Positions 16,793-26,560 of a DNA stretch of 64,000 nucleotides are shown here, piece by piece. The DNA comes from Rhodobacterales bacterium. Its GTDB lineage: Bacteria > Pseudomonadota > Alphaproteobacteria > Rhizobiales > Stappiaceae. How positions within the stretch are numbered: position 1 is the first letter of the stretch; every line of letters begins with the position of its first letter. The position numbers were made by a program, and so were the translations under genes. The notes below the pieces were generated by a model that saw only the letters and a program-made list of their open reading frames with translations, had not been told where the DNA came from and did no database searches. The stretch lies in contig VIRH01000060.1 of NCBI GenBank assembly GCA_008107755.1, positions 1 to 64,000 of the forward strand, read 5' to 3'.

Positions 16793-17005
16793 TCAGACCG
16801 CCCAGAGAATTGCGGTCAGCAGCGCAAGCAGAAGCACCACAACTGCTGCGATGCGCCACACTGTTCCGTTCCTGGAGACAGGCGGAACGATCGATTCCAG
16901 GTCGCCGTCCGTATGCGCATCCTGTGCGATTTCCCGGTTCACCTGATCTGCCGAAATGTAGGGTTCGGCCACCGGTTGTCTCACGTCCGCCATATGTTTC
17001 TCCAT
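16793..17005 (-). CDS. Small tail-anchored membrane protein, 70 aa
   Basis: ATG at 17005 with AGGA upstream; a second ATG at 16993 with GGAG is equally possible. The N-terminal ~48 residues are polar (ADVRQPVAEPYISADQVN...) and the last ~20 (VWRIAAVVVLLLALLTAILWAV) form a single membrane helix ending the protein. No family recognised. Short tail-anchored proteins of this form are common next to envelope genes. It is divergent from the tyrosinase operon, with 295 bp between. Confidence 0.45.
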   Translation of the reverse strand: MEKHMADVRQPVAEPYISADQVNREIAQDAHTDGDLESIVPPVSRNGTVWRIAAVVVLLLALLTAILWAV

Positions 17006-17300
17006 CCTTGTCCTGTTAAGCAAACAGACCGACCTCGAAAAAGTTCCGATTTCCGCCGAAGTTTGCCCGAAGAGGCGCAGGAGTGCTGCCTGGTGACCCG
17101 CGTCTGGTCGCAGGTCCGTTGCCTGCTCTGGGACTTTCAATTAAACTTATAAGTGTTTTGATGTAAAATTTGACTTTTAGTGGAATTTGAAGTGCGGCGC
17201 AGGCCGGATCGGGCGATTTCGCGCAACTTGGCCTCCCGGGCATTTTTCTCCGCTGGACATGCGCCTCCGGCGGTCAGGCAACTTGGTCAGGGGGGAGACT
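17006..17300. other. Upstream region of the tyrosinase operon
   Basis: No ORF of quality. An A+T-rich patch at about 17139-17190 (CAATTAAACTTATAAG..., TTGATGTAAAATTTGACTTTT...) stands out against the GC-rich surroundings and is the likely promoter or regulator-binding zone of the tyrosinase operon. I could not define -35/-10 boxes with confidence. Confidence 0.35.
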
Positions 17301-18773
17301 ATGACCAGATGCGACGTGGCAAGCCTTGGAGAGGGCTGGAACGACACACTTCTTCACTATGCAATGGCGATGGGGGAACTGGACAGGCTGCCTGCGGATG
17401 ATCGCAACAGCTGGCGATTTCTCGGAGCAATCCACGGCTGCGATCCGGCCGGATGGGCTCAGGTCGGCATCGTCGAAGCCGAGGCGGACCTGCCGGCGGA
17501 AGTCGCGGGTCCCTCGCCGACGTATGGTCGGCAGTGTCAGCACCAAAGCTGGTTCTTTCTGCCGTGGCATCGCGGCTACCTGGCCTCGTTCGAGGCAATC
17601 GTGGCCGCGAAGGTCAAGGAGCTGACAGGCGCGACCTGGTCTCTGCCGTACTGGAATTATCTGGACGACACAAACCCGGATGCCCTCAAGGTGCCGAGTG
17701 CATTCCTGGAAGACAGCCTGCCGGACGGCACACCCAATCCGCTGCGCAAGTACCGGATCTTTTCCGAAACGACGGAATTACCCGCCCCATCCCGGAGGCG
17801 CTTCAGTCTGGAGGCAATGGAGGAAGACGATTTCCTCGTCGGCAATGACGGCACGATCGGGTTCGGCGGCGGTATCACGCCGAACTTTGCCCAGTTCTAT
17901 GGGCGGACCGGCGACCTTGAGCAGAACCCTCACAATGTGGTTCACGGTTATGTCGGCGGTCTTATGAGCAATCCGAATTACGCGGCACTCGACCCGATCT
18001 TCTGGCTGCATCACTGCAACATCGATCGCCTGTGGGAAGCATGGATGCGCACGCCCGGCAAGACCATGGTGCGGGATCCGAGGTGGCTCGACGGCCCGAC
18101 GGACAGGCGCTTCATCGTCCCATCCGTCGGCGGCGAAGATCCGGGCATCCAGTTCACTGGCCGTGATACCCTGCGAGGCGGATTGTTGTGTCCGGAGTAT
18201 GATGACCTGACCAAGGGAACCGGAGTGACCCCGGAGGAACAAGCTGTGGCACGCGTGAGCATGGGACCGTCGAACAGTCAGGTGGTCGAGCCGATCGGCG
18301 ACAACCGGTCCGTGGTCGAGGTCGCGGCGGTGCCGCAAACATCCAGCATCGAGCTGGAGCCGACCGCCTCCGAAGATGCTGCGCGCACGATGGGCGCATC
18401 CAGGACGGGCGAAACCGTGACCCGGCTCTATCTCGCCCTCGAAGGTGTCAAGGGTGAGGCGCCGTCGCCGACCATCGATGTCTATCTGGGCCTTGCCGAG
18501 GGCGAGACCGCGCAGAGCCATCCCGAACGCTTCGCCGGTGCGCTGACCCTTTTCGGTCTCAATGTCGCCAGCGACCCGGGCGGCAATCACGCAGGCAACG
18601 GTCTGAGCTTCACCCTGGACATCACCGACATCGCGCAGCAGCTCAAGAGCGATGGGCGGCTCGACGGGACCGATCTGGCAGTCACGATCGTTCCGGTCAG
18701 CGACGTGTCCGAGCAGCGTCCGGTCACGATCGAGCGGCTCGTGATCTATCGGCGATCCGGCACCGTGCAGTAA
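17301..18773 (+). CDS. Tyrosinase with C-terminal beta domain
   Basis: 490 residues; ATG at 17301 with GGGGGAG 7 nt upstream (the frame opens at 17187). A type 3 copper phenol oxidase. CuA ligands: H45 (AIHGCD), H81 (CQHQSWFF), H90 (LPWHRGYLASFE). CuB ligands: H211 and H215 (PHNVVHG) and H237/H238 (DPIFWLHHCNIDRLW). C79-x-H81 matches the Cys-His thioether pair of fungal and plant enzymes. No signal peptide. After the catalytic core (~1-300) a low-complexity linker (~305-372) leads to a ~115-residue domain (TRLYLALEGVKG...VIYRRSG) resembling the C-terminal shielding domain of latent polyphenol oxidases. First gene of a three-gene operon, 8 nt before the DUF2182 gene. Confidence 0.92.
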   Translation: MTRCDVASLGEGWNDTLLHYAMAMGELDRLPADDRNSWRFLGAIHGCDPAGWAQVGIVEAEADLPAEVAGPSPTYGRQCQHQSWFFLPWHRGYLASFEAIVAAKVKELTGATWSLPYWNYLDDTNPDALKVPSAFLEDSLPDGTPNPLRKYRIFSETTELPAPSRRRFSLEAMEEDDFLVGNDGTIGFGGGITPNFAQFYGRTGDLEQNPHNVVHGYVGGLMSNPNYAALDPIFWLHHCNIDRLWEAWMRTPGKTMVRDPRWLDGPTDRRFIVPSVGGEDPGIQFTGRDTLRGGLLCPEYDDLTKGTGVTPEEQAVARVSMGPSNSQVVEPIGDNRSVVEVAAVPQTSSIELEPTASEDAARTMGASRTGETVTRLYLALEGVKGEAPSPTIDVYLGLAEGETAQSHPERFAGALTLFGLNVASDPGGNHAGNGLSFTLDITDIAQQLKSDGRLDGTDLAVTIVPVSDVSEQRPVTIERLVIYRRSGTVQ

Positions 18774-18781
18774 GATCGGCC

Positions 18782-19588
18782 ATGGGTGTTTCGGCAATCG
18801 CTTCGGCCGGCACGCCGGTCATCACGACCCGCAGCCTGCAAAGCCTGTGGCGGGCGCTGGCCCTCGTCAGTCTCGCCGGCCTGCTGCTCTCGGCGCTGCT
18901 GTCCGGCTCGGCGGTCCTTCCGTCCCTGTGCACTCGGCCCGGTTCCCTCGGGCCTTACCTGTCGGACCCCGTCGGCGCGCTAGCCCTGATCCTCGCGTTC
19001 AACTCTCCGTGGCTGCTGGTGGCGGACTGGCTCGTCATGCTTGCGGCCATGATGCCGATGCTTCTGGCCGCGCCGATCGCGCATGTGCGGCGCTGCAGCC
19101 TGCGCGGCAGGGCAGGGCGGGCAACCCTGCTTTTCTGCCTCGGCTACTGTGCCATCTGGACACTCGCCGCACCGCTACTTGTACTGGTTGCTGTGACCTT
19201 GGGTGGCCTCGTCGGTGCACCGGGGGCTGTCATCGCGGCAGTCCTTCTGGCGCTGGTTTTCAGTGCTACGCCCGTCCATAGATCCATCCTCAACCGCGCG
19301 CATCTGTTTGGCAGGATCGGCCTCTTCGGCGCTCGTGCGGACAGGGATTGTCTGCGGTTTGGTCTGCGCCACGGCGCCATGTGCCTTGCAGGGTGCTGGG
19401 CCTGGATGCTGGTTCCGCTGGTGGCCGGAGACTGGCATCTCCAGGCGATGGTGATTGTGACACTGTGTTTGCTTGTCGAGCGCCTGGCGCCGCCATCGCC
19501 GCCGCGCTGGCGCTTGCCCGCGGTGCTGCGCGCGGCGGTGTGGCATCGGAGCACGGCAACGGTGCTTGCAGGTATCCGCCATGGCTAG
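18782..19588 (+). CDS. DUF2182-like integral membrane protein
   Basis: 268 residues, about seven hydrophobic segments. The family signs are DWLVMLAAMMPMLLAAPIAHVRR (~85-105) and RFGLRHGAMCLAGCWAWMLVPLVAG (~200-224), where DUF2182 proteins carry conserved Met, Cys and Trp residues and have been suggested to bind metal. Function unproven. Given the copper enzyme upstream, a metal-related role is an inference. Starts 8 nt after tyrosinase and its stop overlaps the start of the caspase-like gene by 8 nt, so the three are almost certainly co-expressed. Confidence 0.72.
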   Translation: MGVSAIASAGTPVITTRSLQSLWRALALVSLAGLLLSALLSGSAVLPSLCTRPGSLGPYLSDPVGALALILAFNSPWLLVADWLVMLAAMMPMLLAAPIAHVRRCSLRGRAGRATLLFCLGYCAIWTLAAPLLVLVAVTLGGLVGAPGAVIAAVLLALVFSATPVHRSILNRAHLFGRIGLFGARADRDCLRFGLRHGAMCLAGCWAWMLVPLVAGDWHLQAMVIVTLCLLVERLAPPSPPRWRLPAVLRAAVWHRSTATVLAGIRHG

Positions 19589-21572
19589 GCGCACCTGTCT
19601 TTCCATCGGCGTCGCCACCGTCCAGCCGCTCAATGGGCAGGCGATGACCTTCGGCTATCTGGATGGGGCCATTCCGGCTGCGGAAGCAATCGGAAAATGG
19701 GCGCTTCAGTCCGGCTTTGGAGCCGAAAACGTTCAGATCGTAACCGACGCTGGCGGAAAAGCGGTAACCGAACAGCGGGTGCGCGAGGCCGTTAGGGCGC
19801 TTTTCCCGCCTGGTGGCGAGCCGGTGTCGCATATGGTGCTGAGTTTCATTGGCCATGGCCTGACGGATGCCCACGTGGGCTCCATGTCGTGGCTCTTCAC
19901 CGATGCGATCCTGGAGAAATACAGGATCCTCTCCGATGCCTTTTACGACGAACTTCTCTACTACGGGATCGACCGGCTCACCGTCCTCGCCGATGCCTGC
20001 CGGGAGGCACCTGATAGCCTCGATCTCCTGCGTCTGGAAGCGCGCAGGGGGATCGCTGTTCATGGAGAGAAGGCAAGCATTACCAAGGTCGACAGGCTGT
20101 CGTCCTGCCAGGACGGCGAGCTCGGCTATATGGTTACCGAGCCAGCCTCGGCAAATCCCGGCAAGTGCATCTTTTCCGGCGTGATTGCGGACGTCCTTTG
20201 GGGACGCGAGCCGGAAGCAATCCGCGACGGGCGGATAACGGTCGCCGGCTTTGCAAGCCATGTGCGCCGGCGCACCGCGCAGCGGGCAAAGGACTACAAA
20301 CTGAAGCTCTCGCCCCAGTGCTCCGTCGATCCGGAAGAGGCCGTCCTTTATGATGCTGCCAGTCCGCCGGCCGGTGATCCGCAGCTTCAACCCTGGCCCT
20401 CGACGGCGGAAGCAACCGCCCTTTCGGTCAATGTCACGGAAACCGTGAAGCGTGTTGCCTTCGAGGCGTTCACCGAAATCCAGCGCAAGCCTGCCGGCCG
20501 CCGCAAGGTGACGGTCGCCGCCGAGCTGGATCGCTTTGGCATGTCAAAGCCGGCAAGCCTACCGCGCCACAGCAAGAAGGTACTGGAGGAACTTGTGGTT
20601 CTGCGCGAAGCCGCGGTGCCGGCATCGAAGAAGCACCGAGAGAACCAGATCCGGCAACGGGTCGGCCAGCTGCAGGTGGATGCCGCCGAAAAGGCGCGGG
20701 ACAATACCGCGCAGCGCCTTCGTCGCCGATTGGCTCAGGCGGCCGATCAGTTGGGCGCCGGGCTGAACCTGCTGGTGATCGGCGAAGTCGTACGGATCTG
20801 GGCGCAAGACCCCGTGAAGCTCGTGTCAGGGGAGAACGGCCGCAGCGGATTCAGGATAGATCCGGCTCTTGACGGAACGCAGATGCTGGTCGAATTCGGC
20901 GACGGCAGCTTCGTGCCCCACGTTCCTTACGACAAGGCTGCTTCCGTCGTTCTGCGCGACCGAAGCGAAGAGGTTTTTCAGGTTTATGGTATGTCACCGG
21001 GTCTTTCCGCCTCGTTCGGAGAAGCGCTTCGCCTGACGACACGTTTTGCGTCGGGGCGGCTCGGGCCTGAGGACATCAAGTCCATCGCGGTCTCCCTTCG
21101 AAAAGGCAAGCACAGCAATCCGCTGCAGGGTGTTCTCGCCGCCTACCTTTATCGCGCTGCCGCCGACATCGCCTCGATCAGAAAAATGGCCTTCCTTTAT
21201 GCCGACCGGGGCCAAGCGGTGCCGTTCGACATTGCCCTGCTGGGCGACCTCGCCGCAAAGCGCTCCGGCAGCGGTGAACTGCGCCTGGAGATACCAGCCG
21301 TTCCGGCACGGCAGGAAGCGGGGGAAGGGCTGCCTGACTACGTCAAGCGCGCAACGCCGGCCGCGAGGGCAAGTGTTGGCGGGCTCTGCCCCTGGATCGG
21401 CCTCGGCTGGGACTATGTCGGGCTTGCCCGTGCACAGGCATGGGAATTGGTTGAGAGGATTGTCCCTTGTGGTCAGGACGTTCCGCGCATCGGTTTCACG
21501 GTGCTGAGCGAAGCGGCGGGCAGGAAGCTGGTCGCCGACTGGAACCTGCATGAGGCCTATTCAGCCCTGTAG
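19581..21572 (+). CDS. Caspase-like cysteine peptidase (C14 family), 663 aa
   Basis: Start chosen at ATG 19581, overlapping the DUF2182 stop by 8 nt; the frame opens at 19473. The first ~270 residues have the caspase/metacaspase fold: LSIGVATVQPL, an ~GYLDGAIPAAEAIGKWALQSGF helix, VSHMVLSFIGHG with catalytic His92, IDRLTVLADAC with catalytic Cys140, and a p10-like part (FSGVIADVLWGREPEAIRDGRITVAGFASHV). No signal peptide or membrane segment. A basic coiled-coil-like linker (~310-400) leads to a second domain (~400-663) I cannot name, containing VEFGDGSFVPHVPYD and NPLQGVLAAYLYRAAADIASIRKMAF. Third gene of the tyrosinase operon; convergent with groEL. Orthocaspases cleave after Arg/Lys in other bacteria; specificity here is unknown. 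Confidence 0.8.
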   Translation: MARRTCLSIGVATVQPLNGQAMTFGYLDGAIPAAEAIGKWALQSGFGAENVQIVTDAGGKAVTEQRVREAVRALFPPGGEPVSHMVLSFIGHGLTDAHVGSMSWLFTDAILEKYRILSDAFYDELLYYGIDRLTVLADACREAPDSLDLLRLEARRGIAVHGEKASITKVDRLSSCQDGELGYMVTEPASANPGKCIFSGVIADVLWGREPEAIRDGRITVAGFASHVRRRTAQRAKDYKLKLSPQCSVDPEEAVLYDAASPPAGDPQLQPWPSTAEATALSVNVTETVKRVAFEAFTEIQRKPAGRRKVTVAAELDRFGMSKPASLPRHSKKVLEELVVLREAAVPASKKHRENQIRQRVGQLQVDAAEKARDNTAQRLRRRLAQAADQLGAGLNLLVIGEVVRIWAQDPVKLVSGENGRSGFRIDPALDGTQMLVEFGDGSFVPHVPYDKAASVVLRDRSEEVFQVYGMSPGLSASFGEALRLTTRFASGRLGPEDIKSIAVSLRKGKHSNPLQGVLAAYLYRAAADIASIRKMAFLYADRGQAVPFDIALLGDLAAKRSGSGELRLEIPAVPARQEAGEGLPDYVKRATPAARASVGGLCPWIGLGWDYVGLARAQAWELVERIVPCGQDVPRIGFTVLSEAAGRKLVADWNLHEAYSAL

Positions 21573-21588
21573 GCATGTTCGGGAATAC

Positions 21589-21660
21589 AAAAAGGGCGGC
21601 CCGAGGACCGCCCTTTCCGTTCAAGCTTTTGAGCGAGGCTTCTTGGAAGCCCATGCCGCC
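21589..21660. repeat. Extra copy of groEL 3' end and terminator
   Basis: This 72-bp segment repeats 21712-21786 with few changes. It contains the groEL terminator hairpin (GGGCGG...CCGCCC with flanking A5), the following ~25 bp, and the last codons of groEL read on the minus strand (GGC ATG GGC TTC). The spacer between copies is ~50 bp and unrelated. It lies between the caspase-like gene and the real groEL end. Confidence 0.9.
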
Positions 21661-21711
21661 CCCGTGCTGCAAGGCAGCAGCACAGCTGAAAATGATGGTC
21701 GGGGCCGGGAT

Positions 21712-21741
21712 AAAAAAAGGGCGGCCCGAGGACCGCCCTTT
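21712..21741 (-). terminator. groEL intrinsic terminator
   Basis: Read on the minus strand: AAGGGCGGTCC, a 2-nt loop, GGGCCGCCCTT, then T7. It lies 28 bp after the groEL stop. A second copy with T5 is at 21589-21615 and may give a tandem terminator that also keeps caspase-operon transcripts from entering groEL antisense. Confidence 0.85.
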
Positions 21742-21768
21742 CCGTTCAAGCTTTTGAGCCGGGGCTTC

Positions 21769-23421
<1,653 letters not shown>

Positions 23422-23469
23422 TCACCTTGTACTGGAATTTTGAATGATATCAGAAGCGGTTCGCTGTTC

Positions 23470-23757
23470 TTAAGCGATCACGCCCATGATGTCGGATTCC
23501 TTCATGATCAGGAGGTCTTCCCCGTCGATCTTGACTTCGGTGCCGGACCACTTGCCGAAGAGAACGCGGTCGCCTGCCTTCACGTCGAGAGCGACGATTT
23601 CGCCGCTGTCCTTGCGGGCACCGTTGCCGACGGCGATGATTTCGCCTTCTTGCGGCTTTTCTTTAGCGCTATCCGGAATGATGATGCCGCCAGCGGTCTT
23701 CTCTTCTGAGTCTACGCGGCGAACTACGACACGGTCGTGCAGTGGACGAAATGCCAT
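23470..23757 (-). CDS. groES: 10-kDa co-chaperonin GroES
   Basis: 95 residues from the ATG at 23757 ([16 protein letters not shown]); the frame opens at 23811 but the 18 extra residues are not part of GroES. Mobile loop [19 protein letters not shown], and [26 protein letters not shown] are canonical. Heptameric lid for GroEL. First gene of groESL; AGAGGAA precedes the start. Confidence 0.97.
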   Translation of the reverse strand: MAFRPLHDRVVVRRVDSEEKTAGGIIIPDSAKEKPQEGEIIAVGNGARKDSGEIVALDVKAGDRVLFGKWSGTEVKIDGEDLLIMKESDIMGVIA

Positions 23758-23859
23758 AAGACTGTTTCCTCTCATGAGCGCGCCCCACGCAATTGGCAGC
23801 GCGCGAGACATGATTATTGGGTTGAATTCTACGAAAGAACTGCTGTCTCCCGCAGCACA

Positions 23860-23886
23860 TTAGCACTCCCTCTCGGCGAGTGCTAA
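23860..23886. promoter_or_regulatory. CIRCE element (HrcA operator)
   Basis: TTAGCACTC-N9-GAGTGCTAA, an exact match to the CIRCE consensus with 9-bp spacing, 103 bp before the groES start. HrcA would repress groESL here in unstressed cells; no hrcA gene is in the window. Confidence 0.97.
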
Positions 23887-24071
23887 CAGCGCCTTCGATT
23901 TATGTAGCTCAGTCCGGCTTGTCAATGCTTTGGGGGAGAAAATCTCGAAGGAAATCGCGCCGGGCGGTTATGGAAACCTTTGTTCACGCGAGGGCATGCG
24001 AAGCGGCAAGGACGATGGCATGTGAGCCGTCCGTCGAACGGGTCGGCACGTTGGGTCTCATGGAAAGAAGA

Positions 24072-24647
24072 CTAATTTTGGGCAGTCGCCGTGAATGGCA
24101 GGGCAAAGGAAGCGCTCTGGTTGCCGACTTCATCCTGGAAGACCGCTTCCAGCTGATAGTTGCCGGCCGGCAGACCGCTGAACTGGAAGGTGAGGGCAGC
24201 GGAAAGTTCATGCTGTTTTGAACGCCCGGTGTCTTCGAACTGCGCAAAATTTTCCTGCGCCGCGAGGACCTGTCCGGACATGTTGAGCAATTTGTAGCTT
24301 ACCGTCAGCTTGTAGGCATATTCGCCGTTGCTGTTCGAAAAGGCGTAGCCGACAGGTTCTGCATAAACGGAAAGGCTGTCGCCTTCAGCGATGGAAGCTT
24401 CTTCAAGCGGCGTGTAATCGCCGTAGCCGGTGCTCGGCGCCTGAGTGAATGTATACACCGTAAAAGCGAGGCCGCTTTCGGTCCAGGCGCGGTCATACTC
24501 TGCCCTGGCGTTCGTAAAAGCTTCGGAAGGAGCGGAGCTGGACTGCGATTGTGCGTTAACCGACAGACTTCCTGTCAGCGTTCCGGCAATTGCCAAAACA
24601 GCAGCGGCCACTCGCCGTGCTGAACGTCTTCCCTTCCGATGGATCAT
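24072..24647 (-). CDS. Exported protein of unknown function
   Basis: 191 residues from the ATG at 24647 (GGGGA upstream). N-terminal signal peptide: HRKGRRSARR then AAVLAIAGTLTGSLSVNAQ with a likely cleavage after NAQ. The mature part is beta-rich: ESGLAFTVYTFTQ, GYGDYTP, EGDSLSVYAEPVGYAF, a central EYAYKLTVSYKLLNMSGQVLAAQENF and a closing SGLPAGNYQLEAVFQDEVGNQSASFALPFT typical of an immunoglobulin-like sandwich. I recall similar uncharacterised proteins in Rhizobiales but cannot give a family name. Likely periplasmic. Single gene between groESL and the sigma-54 activator. Confidence 0.65.
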   Translation of the reverse strand: MIHRKGRRSARRVAAAVLAIAGTLTGSLSVNAQSQSSSAPSEAFTNARAEYDRAWTESGLAFTVYTFTQAPSTGYGDYTPLEEASIAEGDSLSVYAEPVGYAFSNSNGEYAYKLTVSYKLLNMSGQVLAAQENFAQFEDTGRSKQHELSAALTFQFSGLPAGNYQLEAVFQDEVGNQSASFALPFTATAQN

Positions 24648-24917
24648 ATTTCCCCGCACGCCCGTAAATCTTTTCTTTTCTTAGCGAATTGTCGATATAG
24701 ACCGACTCCTCGCTTTAGACAAGAGAATGTCTGCGACGCAGTAAACAGCTGTAAAACGGGCAAATGCCCACCATCGTTCGGTGGGAGGCCGATGCGGTTA
24801 AACCTGGCAGCGCTCGTCCCTGGCGTGTCGGATATCCGACTGCAACGAGCGTCTTCAATCATGCGCTGCTGTGGTTCGCGCAACAAGCGTGAACCGATGT
24901 CGTCCCTGGGGCACCAC

Positions 24918-26420
24918 CTAGAGACTGCGGGCCGACCAGGACTGGCGTTTGCGGTAGATGGTGGAGGGACTGATCTCGAGTGCCGCCGCCGCCATGGCAA
25001 TGTTGCCGTCGAAAGCGTCCAGCGCGTCTTCGATGATCCGGCGTTCCTGCGCCCACAGGGGCGCGATTGCCCCGAATGGCCGGCTCGGCGGCTCGGCGCG
25101 GTTGCGCTCACGCGAGGACAGGTCGATGACGCCGCCCGCGCGCCCGCTCTGATCGCGGATCGCAAGCGGCAGCATGTCGAAGGTCACCGCGGCGCCTTCG
25201 TTCATCACAACCATCTGGCGGATGGTGTTTTCCAGCTGACGCACGTTGCCTGGCCAGTTGTGCGAGACGATACGCGCTTCCGCATCCGCATCGAACCCGT
25301 TGAAGCCACGCCGTTCCTCTCGGGCGAAGCGCCTCAGGAAGGTTTCGGCCAGGGGAAGAATGTCGTCGCGCCGCTCGCGAAGAGGCGGCAGGTGGATCGG
25401 AAGGACGTGCAGGCGATAGTAGAGGTCTTCGCGGAACCGCCCGGCGGAAATCTCGGCCACCGGATTGCGGTTGGTCGCGCAGATGATGCGCGCATCCACC
25501 TTGCGGGTCCGGGTGTCGCCGAGCCGCTGGAACGTCCCGGTCTGCAGGAAGCGCAGCAGCTTGCTCTGCAGCAGAAGGTCCATCTCTCCGATCTCGTCCA
25601 GGAACAGCGTGCCGCCGTCTGCCTGTTCAGCGGCGCCCTGGCGGTTGTCCGTGGCGCCGGTGAAGGCGCCGCGCATGTAGCCGAAGATTTCGCTCTCGAT
25701 CAGGTCTCGCGGAATTGCCGCGCAGTTCAGCGTGACGAAGGGTTTGTCGCTGCGCTCGGAAAGATCGTGAACTGCGTTGGCGCATAGTTCCTTGCCGGTT
25801 CCGGACTCGCCGGTGATGAAGACAGGTGCCTGCGACGGTGCCATTCTGGCGATCTGGTCGTGGATGTCGCGCATTTGCGGTGAGGAGCCGATAAGTCGGT
25901 TCAGGCCGCTGACATCAGCCCGGTCATCGGCAAACCGCGCAAAGCCGGAAGCAGACGAGCTGGACGGCGTCTGCCGGTCGCCGCGCTCCTGACCGGCAGC
26001 AGGCTGCGCCTGGACGGCCGACACGGGGCGGCGCTGGTCCAGTTGGAAGGTGATCTTGGAGGCAAGCGCGTCCAGCGAGAAGGGCTTGGTCAGGAAATCA
26101 TGGGCGCCGGAGCGCATGGCGCTGACGGCACGGGAGACGGATCCCATAGCGGAGACGGCGATGATGACCGCCCTCGGGCACCGCACAGCATAGGCTTCAA
26201 GGGCTTCGTCGCCGCCAATGGTTTCAAGATCTATGATGAGTATGTCGGTCGTCTTGGCTGCCAGGTCCTGCAGGCAGGACGACGAATCCGTGTAAAGGAT
26301 CGGGTCCGAGCAGGCAGCGCTCAGCTTGGCGCAGACGGCGGAGGTGCGGGCTGCTTCCGATGCTGACGAGTCCAGCACGCGCACAATCACAGGCAGTTCG
26401 TTGCCTTCGTTATTCCCCAT
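24918..26420 (-). CDS. Sigma-54-dependent response regulator (NtrC/LuxO-like)
   Basis: 500 residues. Receiver domain (~10-125) with phospho-acceptor Asp in [11 protein letters not shown] and Lys in LTKPFS, though the usual acidic pair at the first strand is reduced to one Asp (RVLDSSASE). A linker (~130-175) leads to the AAA+ domain (~180-410): GESGTGKE, the sigma-54 contact [38 protein letters not shown]. The Fis-type helix-turn-helix at the end is [20 protein letters not shown], a form shared with LuxO-like activators. No histidine kinase is adjacent, so the cognate signal is unknown. Confidence 0.9.
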   Translation of the reverse strand: MGNNEGNELPVIVRVLDSSASEAARTSAVCAKLSAACSDPILYTDSSSCLQDLAAKTTDILIIDLETIGGDEALEAYAVRCPRAVIIAVSAMGSVSRAVSAMRSGAHDFLTKPFSLDALASKITFQLDQRRPVSAVQAQPAAGQERGDRQTPSSSSASGFARFADDRADVSGLNRLIGSSPQMRDIHDQIARMAPSQAPVFITGESGTGKELCANAVHDLSERSDKPFVTLNCAAIPRDLIESEIFGYMRGAFTGATDNRQGAAEQADGGTLFLDEIGEMDLLLQSKLLRFLQTGTFQRLGDTRTRKVDARIICATNRNPVAEISAGRFREDLYYRLHVLPIHLPPLRERRDDILPLAETFLRRFAREERRGFNGFDADAEARIVSHNWPGNVRQLENTIRQMVVMNEGAAVTFDMLPLAIRDQSGRAGGVIDLSSRERNRAEPPSRPFGAIAPLWAQERRIIEDALDAFDGNIAMAAAALEISPSTIYRKRQSWSARSL

Positions 26421-26560
26421 TACTGGGTAACTCCCATCACTTGACCTGGCTCATCCGAATATCGAACGATTCGTCAATTTGATAATTCTCCGAACAGGGT
26501 AAACAAAGCGTTGTCAGAAGCCGCAAATTGCATTTTACCAACCAGGAAGCCGGTTTTCCG

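Noticed and set aside
17187..17300. 38-residue N-terminal extension of tyrosinase as a Tat signal
   Set aside because: The extension has arginines but no twin-arginine motif followed by a hydrophobic core, and the ATG at 17301 has a strong ribosome-binding site.
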